Shown: in pieces, positions 48,530 through 56,804 of the stretch
Layout: every line of letters begins with the position of its first letter
Position numbering within the stretch: position 1 is the first letter of the stretch
From: Albimonas sp963816545
GTDB lineage: Bacteria; Pseudomonadota; Alphaproteobacteria; Rhodobacterales; Rhodobacteraceae
Assembly (NCBI GenBank): GCA_963816545.1
Contig: CAWFLE010000020.1
Coordinates: forward strand, 310,001-374,000
Direction of reading: 5' to 3'
DNA length: 64,000 nt
Position numbers and translations under genes: made by a program
Notes under the pieces: model-generated
What the model saw: only the letters and a program-made list of their open reading frames with translations
What the model was told of the DNA's origin: nothing
The model's database searches: none

Positions 48530-49224
48530 TCGCGTCTCCAGCTTCTCCTCAGGTCGCAGGTGAACAGGACGTCGCCATCCCCGAACACGTGGACCCGCGT
48601 CACGGGCCGCAACGCCTCGTCCAGCGTCTCGATGGGGCTGAGCCGCAACCCCTGCTTGCCGGAGCCAAGGATCATCGGCGCCACCAGCACATGCAGCAGG
48701 TCCACCGCCCCCGCGTCGAGAAACCGGGCCAACGTGTCGGCCCCACCCTCGATCAATACCCGACGCAACCCTTGGTTGAAAAGGGCCTCCACGATATCCT
48801 TGGGCGCAAAGCCCTGCGGCCCGCATTCCACCGGCACGGCCTGCGCCGGCGCGGGGACCGAGGCGCCGGGGCGGCAGACCACGTGAACCGGCGCCTCCCC
48901 ATCGCTGAGCCCGCCCCAGTCGGCGGGAAGCCGGCCATTGGGATCGATCACCACCCGCGCCGGGTGCCGCCCGTCCACGCGGCGCACGGTCAGACGCGGA
49001 TCGTCGGCCACGACGGTGCCGACCCCCACCACCACCGCGTCCACATGGGCGCGCAGCCGGTGAAGGTGGTCGAGCGCCAGCTCGCCGTTTATGTACTTCG
49101 AGGCGCCCGTCACTGTGGCGATCCGCCCGTCCAGCGTCTGGCCGAGCTGCGCGACCACCACCGGCCGGGTCCCGCCGTTCTCCGGCAGCAGCGGCAGCAG
49201 GGCTTCCTTCGGCGTGTAGTTCAT
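48526..49224 (-). CDS. RibD/dihydrofolate-reductase family protein
   Basis: 232 residues: RPVVVAQLGQTLDGRIATVTGASKYI, AHVDAVVVGVGTVVADDPRLTVR, RRVLIEGGADTLARFLDAGAVD. This is the RibD C-terminal reductase fold, which uses NADPH to reduce a ribosylamino-pyrimidine. There is no RibD deaminase domain, so it is unlikely to be the sole riboflavin RibD. Its place beside a pterin synthase homologue suggests reduction of a pteridine, which is inference. Confidence 0.85.
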   Translation of the reverse strand: MNYTPKEALLPLLPENGGTRPVVVAQLGQTLDGRIATVTGASKYINGELALDHLHRLRAHVDAVVVGVGTVVADDPRLTVRRVDGRHPARVVIDPNGRLPADWGGLSDGEAPVHVVCRPGASVPAPAQAVPVECGPQGFAPKDIVEALFNQGLRRVLIEGGADTLARFLDAGAVDLLHVLVAPMILGSGKQGLRLSPIETLDEALRPVTRVHVFGDGDVLFTCDLRRSWRRD

Positions 49225-49291
49225 GGGAGTTGCGCGCCCTCCGACCCATCCGCGGCTTGAAGTAGTCGGCGCCTCGGGAAAGTCATCCTGC

Positions 49292-50782
49292 TCACTCCGC
49301 GGGCCCCGGGGCGGCCGACGGAGCCTTCCGCACGGCCGGAGCCTTCCGCCACGGCTGGGACTTGAAGAAGCCCGCCAGGTAGGCGGTGGCGATCAGCACG
49401 CCGAAGCCCGTCAGGTTCACCAAGGCGGTCTTCCATGCCTCACGCCCCCAGAGGTCCATCCACCAACCGTTCGCCTGCGCCAGCACCATCGACGTCAGGA
49501 ACACCGCCAGCGACTGCGTCCCCACTTTCCGGATCACCGGCACGGTCCCGCGCCAGAGCGGGCCGCACAGCGCCTCGCGCCCCCGCGGACCCGCCGCCCC
49601 CCATGCAAGGACGAGCAGCCCGCCCACATGGATCAGCGACATGAGACCGATACGCTCCCACGGCAGAAACAGATCAGTCCCCAGCACGGCGCGCGCGCCG
49701 TCGCCCATCGCCCAGGTGAAGGCCGCGTCGACCCCGGGCGCCCAGGCGCGGAAGTCGTCGACGTAGACCCACGGGACCGTCAGCGCCGTCAGCGCCCCCG
49801 CAACGCCCATCGCGGCGCGGGAAGGCGCCCGCGGCGGGCGGAACCCCTCGGTCAGCACCCGCCCCCCCGGCCCGACCAGCGCCCACGCGAGATAGGCCAG
49901 CGCGAGGAAATGCAGCCAGCGGAACAGCCCCATCTCGGTCTTGCGCCACAGGAATTCCGTGGCCGCCCGCGCCTCCGCGATCCAGACCTGCACCCGCCAG
50001 CCCTCCGGCAGGTAGAGCCCGTCATGGATGCGGAACCACGCGAAGGGGACCGAGAGGATCAGGACCGCCGCCGCGAGCCGCATCAGCCCGCGCGTCACCG
50101 GCGGCGGCCTCACCCATCCCACGCCCAGCGCGAAGCCGGTGAAGAACACCAGCGACCAGCCGAAGGGGTTGAAGAACCACGGGATCTCCGGCGCCCAGGG
50201 CCGCGAGGGCAGATCCGCCCACCCCAGATTGGCCGCGAGCCAGAAGGCCCAGACCAGCCCCAGCGCCGCGCGGGCGCCCCCCGCCCGGTGCGCCGCCATC
50301 ACCACGGGAACCAGCGCCAGGATCACCAGATACATCGGCAGGATGTCGAGGTAGTTCGGCACCCAGCGCAGCGTCAGCAGCCCCGAAAGCGCCTCGCCCG
50401 TCCGCTCGAACAGCGGGACGATGGGAACCTCGGCGACGTAGCGCTTGCCCTCGATCCCCCAGCCCTGCGCGTCGATGGTCCACAGCAGCAGCGCCACCGC
50501 CAGCGCCATGCCGATATGCGCCCAGTAGACCTGCCACACCCGGAACCCGATCCGCGCCGCGCCCATCGCCCAGGAATGGCTGGCGAACGTGGCGCCGAAG
50601 GCCAGCGACGAGGCCATGCCCGAGCAGAACACGAAGATCTCCGTCGCGTCCGAGAAGCCGAACCGCGCCGGGATCCACAGCGTCCAGCCGTTGCCCGGGG
50701 TATGCGCCAGCAGGATGATGAACATCGCCAGCCCGCGGAAGAAGTCGAGCCGCAGGTCCCTCGGCCGTTTCGCGCCCGTCAT
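49292..50782 (-). CDS. opgC: OpgC-domain membrane acyltransferase
   Basis: 496 residues with about ten TM helices. The OpgC start LRLDFFRGLAMFIILLAHTPGN, the block FGFSDATEIFVFCSGM and WQVYWAHI are diagnostic. OpgC proteins transfer succinyl groups to periplasmic glucans, matching opgH in the same window. The C-terminal tail is Pro/Ala-rich and cytoplasmic. 67 bases separate it from the RibD-like gene upstream of its stop. Confidence 0.88.
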   Translation of the reverse strand: MTGAKRPRDLRLDFFRGLAMFIILLAHTPGNGWTLWIPARFGFSDATEIFVFCSGMASSLAFGATFASHSWAMGAARIGFRVWQVYWAHIGMALAVALLLWTIDAQGWGIEGKRYVAEVPIVPLFERTGEALSGLLTLRWVPNYLDILPMYLVILALVPVVMAAHRAGGARAALGLVWAFWLAANLGWADLPSRPWAPEIPWFFNPFGWSLVFFTGFALGVGWVRPPPVTRGLMRLAAAVLILSVPFAWFRIHDGLYLPEGWRVQVWIAEARAATEFLWRKTEMGLFRWLHFLALAYLAWALVGPGGRVLTEGFRPPRAPSRAAMGVAGALTALTVPWVYVDDFRAWAPGVDAAFTWAMGDGARAVLGTDLFLPWERIGLMSLIHVGGLLVLAWGAAGPRGREALCGPLWRGTVPVIRKVGTQSLAVFLTSMVLAQANGWWMDLWGREAWKTALVNLTGFGVLIATAYLAGFFKSQPWRKAPAVRKAPSAAPGPAE

Positions 50783-50804
50783 CCGCGCAGCCCCCGTCCG
50801 GCGG

Positions 50805-52169
50805 TCATCCGGCGGCGGCCTTCAGCCGCACCCGCCGCGCCTCGATGTCCGCACGTCGGCGCGCGGCATAGCCGTCCTCGCCCCCCCGCCGCGCGGCGCG
50901 GTCCGCAAGCAGCGCCTCCGCCGCCGCGCAGTCGCCGGCGCGCAGCGCGGCCTCCACCGCCACCCGCTCGAACACGTCGCGCTGCGCGTGGCTGCCGCCC
51001 ACGCGCCGCAGCTGCGGCAGCGCGAGCGAGAGCGCCCGGCTCGCCTCCGCCCAGCGCCCGCCGCGGAAGGCGTTGAGCCCCCGCGCGGCCGGCAGCCCCG
51101 CCATGGCGCAGACCTCGTGCTGGTCGTGGTCCAGCCCCTGCGCGTCGCGGGCGATGCGAGCGGTGAGGCGGGCGGCCTCCGCGTCCCGCCCCGTCCGGTG
51201 CAGGGCCAGCAGGTAGTGCAGGTCCGCGAACACCAGCGCCCCGTCCTCCACCCGTCCGGCGGCGATGGCGCCCAGCTCCTCCCACCGCTCGCCCACGTCC
51301 GCGCCCTCCAGCTCCAGCCGCATCAGCAGCGAGGCGGCGTTGGCCACGTCGCGGTAGTCGTCCGTCGGCGCCGGCCGCACCTTCACATCATAGAGCCCCA
51401 GCGCCGCGCGCAGGTTCCCGCGGTCGATGTGGAACAGCGCCAGGTGCCACCAGACATGCAGCCCGAAATTCGCGCAATGCGCCCAGGCCGCCGACCGCCC
51501 CGCCAGCCAGCGGACCCCGTCATCCGCCCGCCCGGTCATGTCATGCACATGGGCGACCGCGTGCAGTCCCCAGGCGTCGTCCGGCGCCGTCTCCAGCCCC
51601 GCGCGGCCGGCGGCCTCGGCGCCCTCATAGTCCCCCGTCTCCTCCCGCGCGAAGGCCCGCAGGCCGGACATGTAGCCGGAATGGGGATGCGCCTCGGGGA
51701 AGGCGTCGGGCCCCGCCAGACGCTCGGCCGCAGCCCGCATCCCCGCGGAATCGCCCATCAGGAAGCGCAGCGCCTGGGCGAGCTTCACAAAGGCCGCGTC
51801 GCCCTCCCGCGCCTCGGCCGCCCGCTCCAGCCGCGCGGCGGCGGCGAGCATCCGGCCCCCGCGCAGCTCCCGCAAGGCGCAGACCGCCTCCCGCTCCCGC
51901 GCATCCGCCCCACCCTGCGCCGCGGCGGCCTCGGCGGCGGCCAGCGCGCGGTCGGCGGCGGGCAGAAGCTCGGGCCGCGCGAGCATCAGCAGCGACAGGC
52001 CCCTGAGCGCGTGACCCATCGCGAAGCCAGGCTCCGCGGACGTCAGCGCATCGAGCCGGTCCGGCAGCGCCGCGCCATGGGTCAGCAGCGCGTGGACCGC
52101 CTCGTCCCAGAGCCTCGCGCCCTCGGCGCCGTTGCAGGAGACGGACAGCCCCGCGGCATCCTCGATCAT
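50805..52169 (-). CDS. Tetratricopeptide-repeat protein (TTC38-like)
   Basis: 454 residues of helical repeats: AEPGFAMGHALRGLSLLMLARPELL, SGYMSGLRAFAREETGDYEGAEAAGR, DDAWGLHAVAHVHDMTGRADDGVRWL, WHLALFHIDRGNLRAALGLYD. The HAVAHVHDM block is typical of the TTC38-like family, whose function is unknown. No signal peptide. The 324 bases between its start and the next gene (52170-52493) hold no gene or clear signal. Confidence 0.8.
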   Translation of the reverse strand: MIEDAAGLSVSCNGAEGARLWDEAVHALLTHGAALPDRLDALTSAEPGFAMGHALRGLSLLMLARPELLPAADRALAAAEAAAAQGGADAREREAVCALRELRGGRMLAAAARLERAAEAREGDAAFVKLAQALRFLMGDSAGMRAAAERLAGPDAFPEAHPHSGYMSGLRAFAREETGDYEGAEAAGRAGLETAPDDAWGLHAVAHVHDMTGRADDGVRWLAGRSAAWAHCANFGLHVWWHLALFHIDRGNLRAALGLYDVKVRPAPTDDYRDVANAASLLMRLELEGADVGERWEELGAIAAGRVEDGALVFADLHYLLALHRTGRDAEAARLTARIARDAQGLDHDQHEVCAMAGLPAARGLNAFRGGRWAEASRALSLALPQLRRVGGSHAQRDVFERVAVEAALRAGDCAAAEALLADRAARRGGEDGYAARRRADIEARRVRLKAAAG

Positions 52170-52493
52170 GGCGTCTTCCTCTCCGTCCCGGCGGACCGGC
52201 TCCGCGTGCGGGCGACGTTACGCGCCGCGGCCGGGCCGGCGACCCCGCGTTTCGCCCCCTCACCGACTGTTGAGGGGGCGCGAGCGGCGGAACCGCCGCG
52301 ACAGCCGCTCCGAACGCGGAAACCGGCCCGAGGAGGCGGCGAAACCCCAGCGACCCGCCCCCCGCCGATGCCCTCAGCGGGACCGGGGCGCGTTCCGAAA
52401 GCGGGCGCCCTCACCTCCTGCGCCCCTGCCAAGGCCATGCGCCGGGAGAAGCGGGCGCCAGGGGTGCAACCGCGACGACGGCCGATCCGCGTG

Positions 52494-53474
52494 CTACGCC
52501 CTGCCGGGCGCCGCCCCCTCCAGCGCCCTCGGCGCCGCGAGCCGGTCGCAGACCATGTCCGCCGCCGCCAGCGTCGCCGCGGCCTCGGCCCCCTCCGCGG
52601 CGGGGACCAGCGCCGCGACGCCGCCGCCCCCGGCCAGGACCGCACGCATCGCCTCCAGCGGCAGACCCTTCGCCGCCAGCCGCTCCGCATCCCGCCGGGC
52701 GTAGTCCAGCGCTGCGGGCGGCGCGTCCGGCCGGTGGACGAGCAGATCCGCCTCCTGCATCCGCCGCACGGCCCGCAGCGGCAGCATGTCCGCCCCCTCC
52801 GCCGGCAGCTCGATCAGCGTCAGCCGCCCGGGACCGCTTGCAGGGGCACGGCCCACAGCGACCGCCTCCTCCACCTCCGCCACCGCGCCGGGCAAGTCCC
52901 CCGACGCGGCGCGCAGGCGCGGCCCGTCCATGATCCAGTTCCAGAACTCGCGCGGCGAGGGCGCGAGATCCGCCTCCGCCATCACCGGCCGCAGGCGCGC
53001 CATCTCCGCTAGGAACCCCCCCAGCCCCGGCTCCAGCCAGCTCTCGTTCAGGGTCTTCACCCGTTGGGCCATGACCGGGGCCACCCCCTCCGTGCCGATG
53101 GCGACCACCAGCGGGTCCCGGTCCACGATGGCGGGCGTGATGGCGGTGCACAGGCGCGGCTTGTCCACCACGTTCACCACTCCCTCCCGGCTCTGCACCC
53201 AGGCCGAAGTCCACGCATCCACCCCCACGCAGCCCGAGGCGCAGAAGACCACGAAGGCGCGGTCCACCTCCTCCTGGTCGTAGACGGCCTCCACGTGGCG
53301 CAGGCGCCCCTCGGCCACCAGCGCCGCCAGCTCCCCGTTCAGCTCCGGCGCCATGACGGACGCGCGCGCCTCGGTGCGCAGCACCAGGCGCGCCTTCTGC
53401 GCGGCCTGCTCGCCGCCGCCCACGATCAGGGCGCGGCGGCCGCGAAGGTCGAGGAACAGGGGGAAGTAGCGCAT
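52494..53474 (-). CDS. Precorrin-2 dehydrogenase/siroheme-synthase-like protein with degenerate SUMT domain
   Basis: 326 residues. The N-terminal part (MRYFPLFLDLRGRRALIVGGGEQAAQKARLVL) is the NAD-binding dehydrogenase/ferrochelatase module of CysG that finishes sirohaem. The C-terminal 110 residues follow the outline of a uropor-phyrinogen methyltransferase (GRLTLIELPAEGADMLPLRAVRRMQEADLLV), but the SAM-binding Gly-rich motifs are missing. It may act only in the last sirohaem steps, which fits the sulfate assimilation gene elsewhere in the window. Confidence 0.8.
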   Translation of the reverse strand: MRYFPLFLDLRGRRALIVGGGEQAAQKARLVLRTEARASVMAPELNGELAALVAEGRLRHVEAVYDQEEVDRAFVVFCASGCVGVDAWTSAWVQSREGVVNVVDKPRLCTAITPAIVDRDPLVVAIGTEGVAPVMAQRVKTLNESWLEPGLGGFLAEMARLRPVMAEADLAPSPREFWNWIMDGPRLRAASGDLPGAVAEVEEAVAVGRAPASGPGRLTLIELPAEGADMLPLRAVRRMQEADLLVHRPDAPPAALDYARRDAERLAAKGLPLEAMRAVLAGGGGVAALVPAAEGAEAAATLAAADMVCDRLAAPRALEGAAPGRA

Positions 53475-53540
53475 CGCGTCCTCCGGCCGGGGTCGGGTCT
53501 GGCGGGAACTGGCCCGGCCGCGGCGGAAGGGCAAGCCCCC

Positions 53541-53954
53541 TCAGTCGTAGCGCGAGATCTCGACCAGGTTGCCGTCGGGATCGTCGAGGTAGATCGAGGT
53601 CATGCGCCCCCGCGCGCCGGTCCGCGGAACCGGCCCCTCCCGCACCGCCACCTCCAGCGCCGCCAGATGGGCGACCCACTCCTTCAGCGGCCGGTCGGTG
53701 AGGAAGCACAGGTCGGCCGACCCGGGCACGGGATGCGCGGCATGGGGCGAGAAGACCCGCCCGTCCTCATGCAGGTTGATCTTCTGCGCCCCGAAGACCA
53801 GCGCCATGCGCCGGCTTCCGTCCGAGGCCTCGAACCGCTCCGCCCGCATCCCCAGAGCCCTCTCGTAGAAGCTGGCGGCCGTGGAGATGGAGGCGACGGT
53901 GAGCACGAGGTGATCGAGGGCGAGGACGGAGGGAGGATCGGGGAAATCGGACAT
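53541..53954 (-). CDS. VOC family protein #1
   Basis: 137 residues of the glyoxalase/bleomycin-resistance fold: VLALDHLVLTVASISTAASFYERALGM and TSIYLDDPDGNLVEISRYD with the typical final Glu metal ligand; His in LDHLV and INLHEDG are further ligands. Substrate unknown. A dyad operator candidate lies 13 bases before the start. Related to VOC #2 a kilobase away. Confidence 0.85.
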   Translation of the reverse strand: MSDFPDPPSVLALDHLVLTVASISTAASFYERALGMRAERFEASDGSRRMALVFGAQKINLHEDGRVFSPHAAHPVPGSADLCFLTDRPLKEWVAHLAALEVAVREGPVPRTGARGRMTSIYLDDPDGNLVEISRYD

Positions 53955-53966
53955 CTTCGCTCGTTC

Positions 53967-53987
53967 AATATCGAAACTCGCGATATT
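53967..53987. promoter_or_regulatory. Candidate operator, AATATCG-N7-CGATATT
   Basis: A perfect 7-bp inverted repeat with a 7-base spacer, in an AT-rich pocket between the divergent VOC #1 and GNAT genes and 13 bases from the VOC start. The geometry suits an ArsR- or MarR-type dimer. No regulator is encoded next to it. Confidence 0.5.
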
Positions 53988-54074
53988 TTAACCCGGCGCC
54001 CGAAGGGGCGTCCAGACCGCTTGACGCCTCCGCCGTCAACGCGGACCTTCCGCTTGACCGCCGCAGGAGCCGCC

Positions 54075-54557
54075 ATGACCCGGCCCGCCGCCGAACCGCC
54101 CCTCCCCGCGGTCGAAGTCCGCGCGGCCGACGTAATGAGCGAGGCCGCGTTCGGCCTCATCGCAGGCTCGGAGGCCGGGCTCGCCTCGCTCTACGCCCCC
54201 GAACACCGCTACGCCTTCTCGCCCGACCAGCTGGTGAACGCGGGCGTGCATTTCATGGTCGCCTGGCAGGAGGGGCGGCCCGTCGCCTGCGGGGGCTTCG
54301 CGCCCTGCGACGGTTACGCCGAACTCAAGCGCATGTTCACCCGGCCGGAGGCGCGGGGCCGCGGCCTCGCGGCCGCGGTCATCGCCGCGCTGGAGGCCGA
54401 GGCCCGCGCCCACGGCTTCCGCCTCATGCGGCTGGAGACCGGCGAGGCGAGCCCCGAGGCCCTCGCCCTCTACGCGCGGCTCGGCTACATCCGCCGCGGC
54501 CCGTTCGCCGCCTACCGGGAGAACGGCTCCAGCGTGTTCATGGAGAAGCCGCTCTGA
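54075..54557 (+). CDS. GNAT family N-acetyltransferase
   Basis: 160 residues. The acetyl-CoA pyrophosphate loop is ARGRGLAAAVIAALE, preceded by ELKRMFTRPE and followed by LETGEASPEALALYARLGYIRRG. Homologues are small-molecule acetyltransferases (PanZ/phosphinothricin-like range); the substrate is not predictable. The start at 54075 has GGAG immediately upstream. Confidence 0.87.
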   Translation: MTRPAAEPPLPAVEVRAADVMSEAAFGLIAGSEAGLASLYAPEHRYAFSPDQLVNAGVHFMVAWQEGRPVACGGFAPCDGYAELKRMFTRPEARGRGLAAAVIAALEAEARAHGFRLMRLETGEASPEALALYARLGYIRRGPFAAYRENGSSVFMEKPL

Positions 54558-54565
54558 GCGGTCGC

Positions 54566-54652
54566 CCGTATCGCGCGATCTCGACCAGCTCAGCCCAGCG
54601 CCTAGCGCGCGGTCTCGATCAGCTCAGCCGTATCGCGCGATCTCGACCAGGT
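54566..54652. repeat. Repeated 3' end of VOC #2
   Basis: The segment GTATCGCGCGATCTCGACCA, which encodes the last codons of VOC #2 (VEIARYG), occurs at 54568-54587 and 54628-54647, with a diverged third copy (GCGCGCGGTCTCGATCAG) between them at about 54605-54622. Each is followed by CTCAG. This looks like slippage or recombination at the gene end. Confidence 0.75.
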
Positions 54653-55025
54653 TCCGGTCCGGGTCGCGGAAGAAGAGCGAGGTCATCGGCCCGCGCAGCC
54701 CGATGCGGGGCAGGTTCTCCGCCTCCAGCCGGATGTCCTCGGACCTCAGATGCGCGGCCCACTCCGACAGCGGCACGTTGGTCATCACGCAGAAATGGCC
54801 GGCGCCCCGGACCGGGGCGTGGAGGCCCGGCGGGAAGCGGCTGCCCTCCTCCACGAAGTTGATCTTGATGCCGCCGATGCGGATCGCCCGCCGGATGCGC
54901 CCGTCCGTCGAGGTGTAGGCGTCGGACGAAACCCCGAGCGCGCGGAGGTAGAAGTCCACCGCCTCGTCCGGCGAGGCCACGACGAGGGCGATATGATCGA
55001 GTTCGGCGAGAGGGGGAGGCGGCAT
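54624..55025 (-). CDS. VOC family protein #2
   Basis: 133 residues: PLAELDHIALVVASPDEAVDFYLRALGV and TSLFFRDPDRNLVEIARYG. Paralogue of VOC #1, with the same metal-ligand pattern. ATG 55025 is taken as start; an ATG four codons upstream is possible. It lies downstream of phnM on the same strand and might belong to the phosphonate operon, but 68 bases separate them. Confidence 0.85.
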   Translation of the reverse strand: MPPPPLAELDHIALVVASPDEAVDFYLRALGVSSDAYTSTDGRIRRAIRIGGIKINFVEEGSRFPPGLHAPVRGAGHFCVMTNVPLSEWAAHLRSEDIRLEAENLPRIGLRGPMTSLFFRDPDRNLVEIARYG

Positions 55026-55092
55026 GGATCCCTGCACCTTGAAGGTGAACGCAGGATGGCCGCGCTCACCTCTGGGCGCAAGGGCTCTTGCG

Positions 55093-56253
55093 TCAGATCC
55101 GGACGCCGCCGCTCCAGACGCCGCGGACCGCGGGGAAGGCGCCGGCGGTCCTGACCCGCACCAGATCGGCCCGCAGCCCGGGCGCGATCTCGCCCCGGTC
55201 CGTCAGCCCCGTGGCCCGGGCGGGCGCGCGGCTCACGGCGGCGAACCCGCGCGAAAGGTCGCCCGCCTCCTCCCCCAGCTTCACCGCCGCCATCAGCAGC
55301 GACCCCGGCGCGTAGTCCGAGCTGAGGATGTCCAGCAGCCCCTCCGCCGCCAGATCCCCCGCCGCGACGTTCCCGGAATGCGAGCCGCCGCGCAGCAGGT
55401 TCGGCGCGCCCATCATCACCGCGATGCCATGCTCGCGGCAGGCGCGGGCGGCCTCCAGCGTGGTGGGGAACTCGGCGATCCTCGCCCCGTGACGCGCCGA
55501 GGCCTCCACATGCGCGACCTCGGTGTCGTCATGGCTCGCCAGCACCGCGCCGAAGCGGCGGGCGGCCTCCACGCCGGCCTGCTCGTGCGCCGGGCCCACG
55601 CGCGCGGCGAGGCCGGTGAGAAACGCCATGTATTCGTCGAAATCGAGCCGGTTCTTCCGCTGCTTCCCCTCGTGGTACTGGCGCAGCTTCGACACGTCCC
55701 GGAACTGCCGGTAACCGGGCGTGTGGTCCATCAGGCTGACGATCCGGATGTCGTCCTGCGGCCCGAACTCCTTCAGCTCCTCCTCCAGGCTCTCGGAACA
55801 GATCTCCGCGCGCAGATGGATGAAGTGGGAGATGCGCAGCCCCCCCGCCCGCTTCAGCTTGAGGATCGCGTCCGTCGCCTCCCGCCCGTAGCGGTCGAAC
55901 TCCGCGCCCGTGAAGCTGGAGACGGAGCCCAGCCGGATCGCGTCGAAGACGGTGGTGATCCCAACCGAAGCCAGCTCCCCGTCATGCGCGATCACCGCCG
56001 CCTCCCGCGGCCAGGTCACGCCCGGCCGGGGCTGGCAGTGCCGCTCCAGGTTATCGGTGTGCAGCTCCACGAGGCCGGGGGCCAGCAAGTCCCCGTCCAG
56101 GTCCTCCCCGGCGCGGGAGGGCCCGTGCGAGACGTCCTCGATCCGCCCGTCCCGGATCAGGAGGGCGCCGTGGATCACCTCCCCGCCCAGCACGAGGCGG
56201 GCGTTGGAGAGCACGGTCTCGCCGGCGGCGACGGGATGGGCGAGGACGGTCAT
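55093..56253 (-). CDS. phnM: Alpha-D-ribose 1-methylphosphonate 5-triphosphate diphosphatase
   Basis: 386 residues. Amidohydrolase-fold enzyme that removes pyrophosphate from the triphosphate made by PhnGHIL, giving the PhnJ substrate. Metal site: APGLVELHTDNLERH; further motifs ISHFIHLRAEICSE, LMDHTPGYRQFRD, ASHDDTEVAH and DILSSDYAPGSLL. Translation-coupled to phnN by ATGA. Last phn gene of the operon. Confidence 0.94.
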   Translation of the reverse strand: MTVLAHPVAAGETVLSNARLVLGGEVIHGALLIRDGRIEDVSHGPSRAGEDLDGDLLAPGLVELHTDNLERHCQPRPGVTWPREAAVIAHDGELASVGITTVFDAIRLGSVSSFTGAEFDRYGREATDAILKLKRAGGLRISHFIHLRAEICSESLEEELKEFGPQDDIRIVSLMDHTPGYRQFRDVSKLRQYHEGKQRKNRLDFDEYMAFLTGLAARVGPAHEQAGVEAARRFGAVLASHDDTEVAHVEASARHGARIAEFPTTLEAARACREHGIAVMMGAPNLLRGGSHSGNVAAGDLAAEGLLDILSSDYAPGSLLMAAVKLGEEAGDLSRGFAAVSRAPARATGLTDRGEIAPGLRADLVRVRTAGAFPAVRGVWSGGVRI

Positions 56254-56804
56254 GCGGGGCTCCGGTCGGTCTGGGGCGCGAGAGCGCCGAGGAAGGCGGC
56301 CTCAGCCGCGGAAAGGTCGCCGCCGTTGTCGATCTCGACCACGTCCGCGCCGGGCGGGCAAGCGAGGTCGGGGCGGCGCAGGCGCGCGGAAATCTGGGCC
56401 CCGGACTCCCGCCCGCGGGCCGCAAGACGGCGCGCCAGCGCCTCCGCCGAGGCGGTCACCGCCACCACACGCACCGGCGAAAGCCGCGCGCAGGCGTTCC
56501 CTAGCACCGAGCGGGAGACGTTGGCGACCACCCCCCGCCCCGCCTCCAGCGCCGCCCCGGCCGAGGCGGGGATGCCGTAGGCGAGCCCGTGCGCGCGCCA
56601 GGACAGCAGGAACGCGCCCTCGGCCTCCATCCGCTCGAACGCCTCCGGGGCGACGGCGTCATGCGCCTCGCCCCCCGCCTCCACCGGCCGGGTGATGGCG
56701 CGCACGGGGAACAGCAGGTCCGGCCGCGCGGCGCGGGCCGCGTCGATCAGCGTGTCCTTGCCCACGCCGGAGGGGCCGACCACGAGGTGCAGCACGCCCC
56801 TCAT
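56250..56804 (-). CDS. phnN: Ribose 1,5-bisphosphokinase
   Basis: 184 residues. P-loop LHLVVGPSGVGKDTLIDAA, then VRAITRPVEAGGEAHDAV as in guanylate-kinase-like PhnN. It makes PRPP from ribose 1,5-bisphosphate at the end of the phosphonate route. The frame is open upstream through the repeats, but ATG 56804 overlaps the stop of the repeat ORF (ATGA) and matches the family start MRG(V)LxLVVGPSG. Confidence 0.92.
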   Translation of the reverse strand: MRGVLHLVVGPSGVGKDTLIDAARAARPDLLFPVRAITRPVEAGGEAHDAVAPEAFERMEAEGAFLLSWRAHGLAYGIPASAGAALEAGRGVVANVSRSVLGNACARLSPVRVVAVTASAEALARRLAARGRESGAQISARLRRPDLACPPGADVVEIDNGGDLSAAEAAFLGALAPQTDRSPA

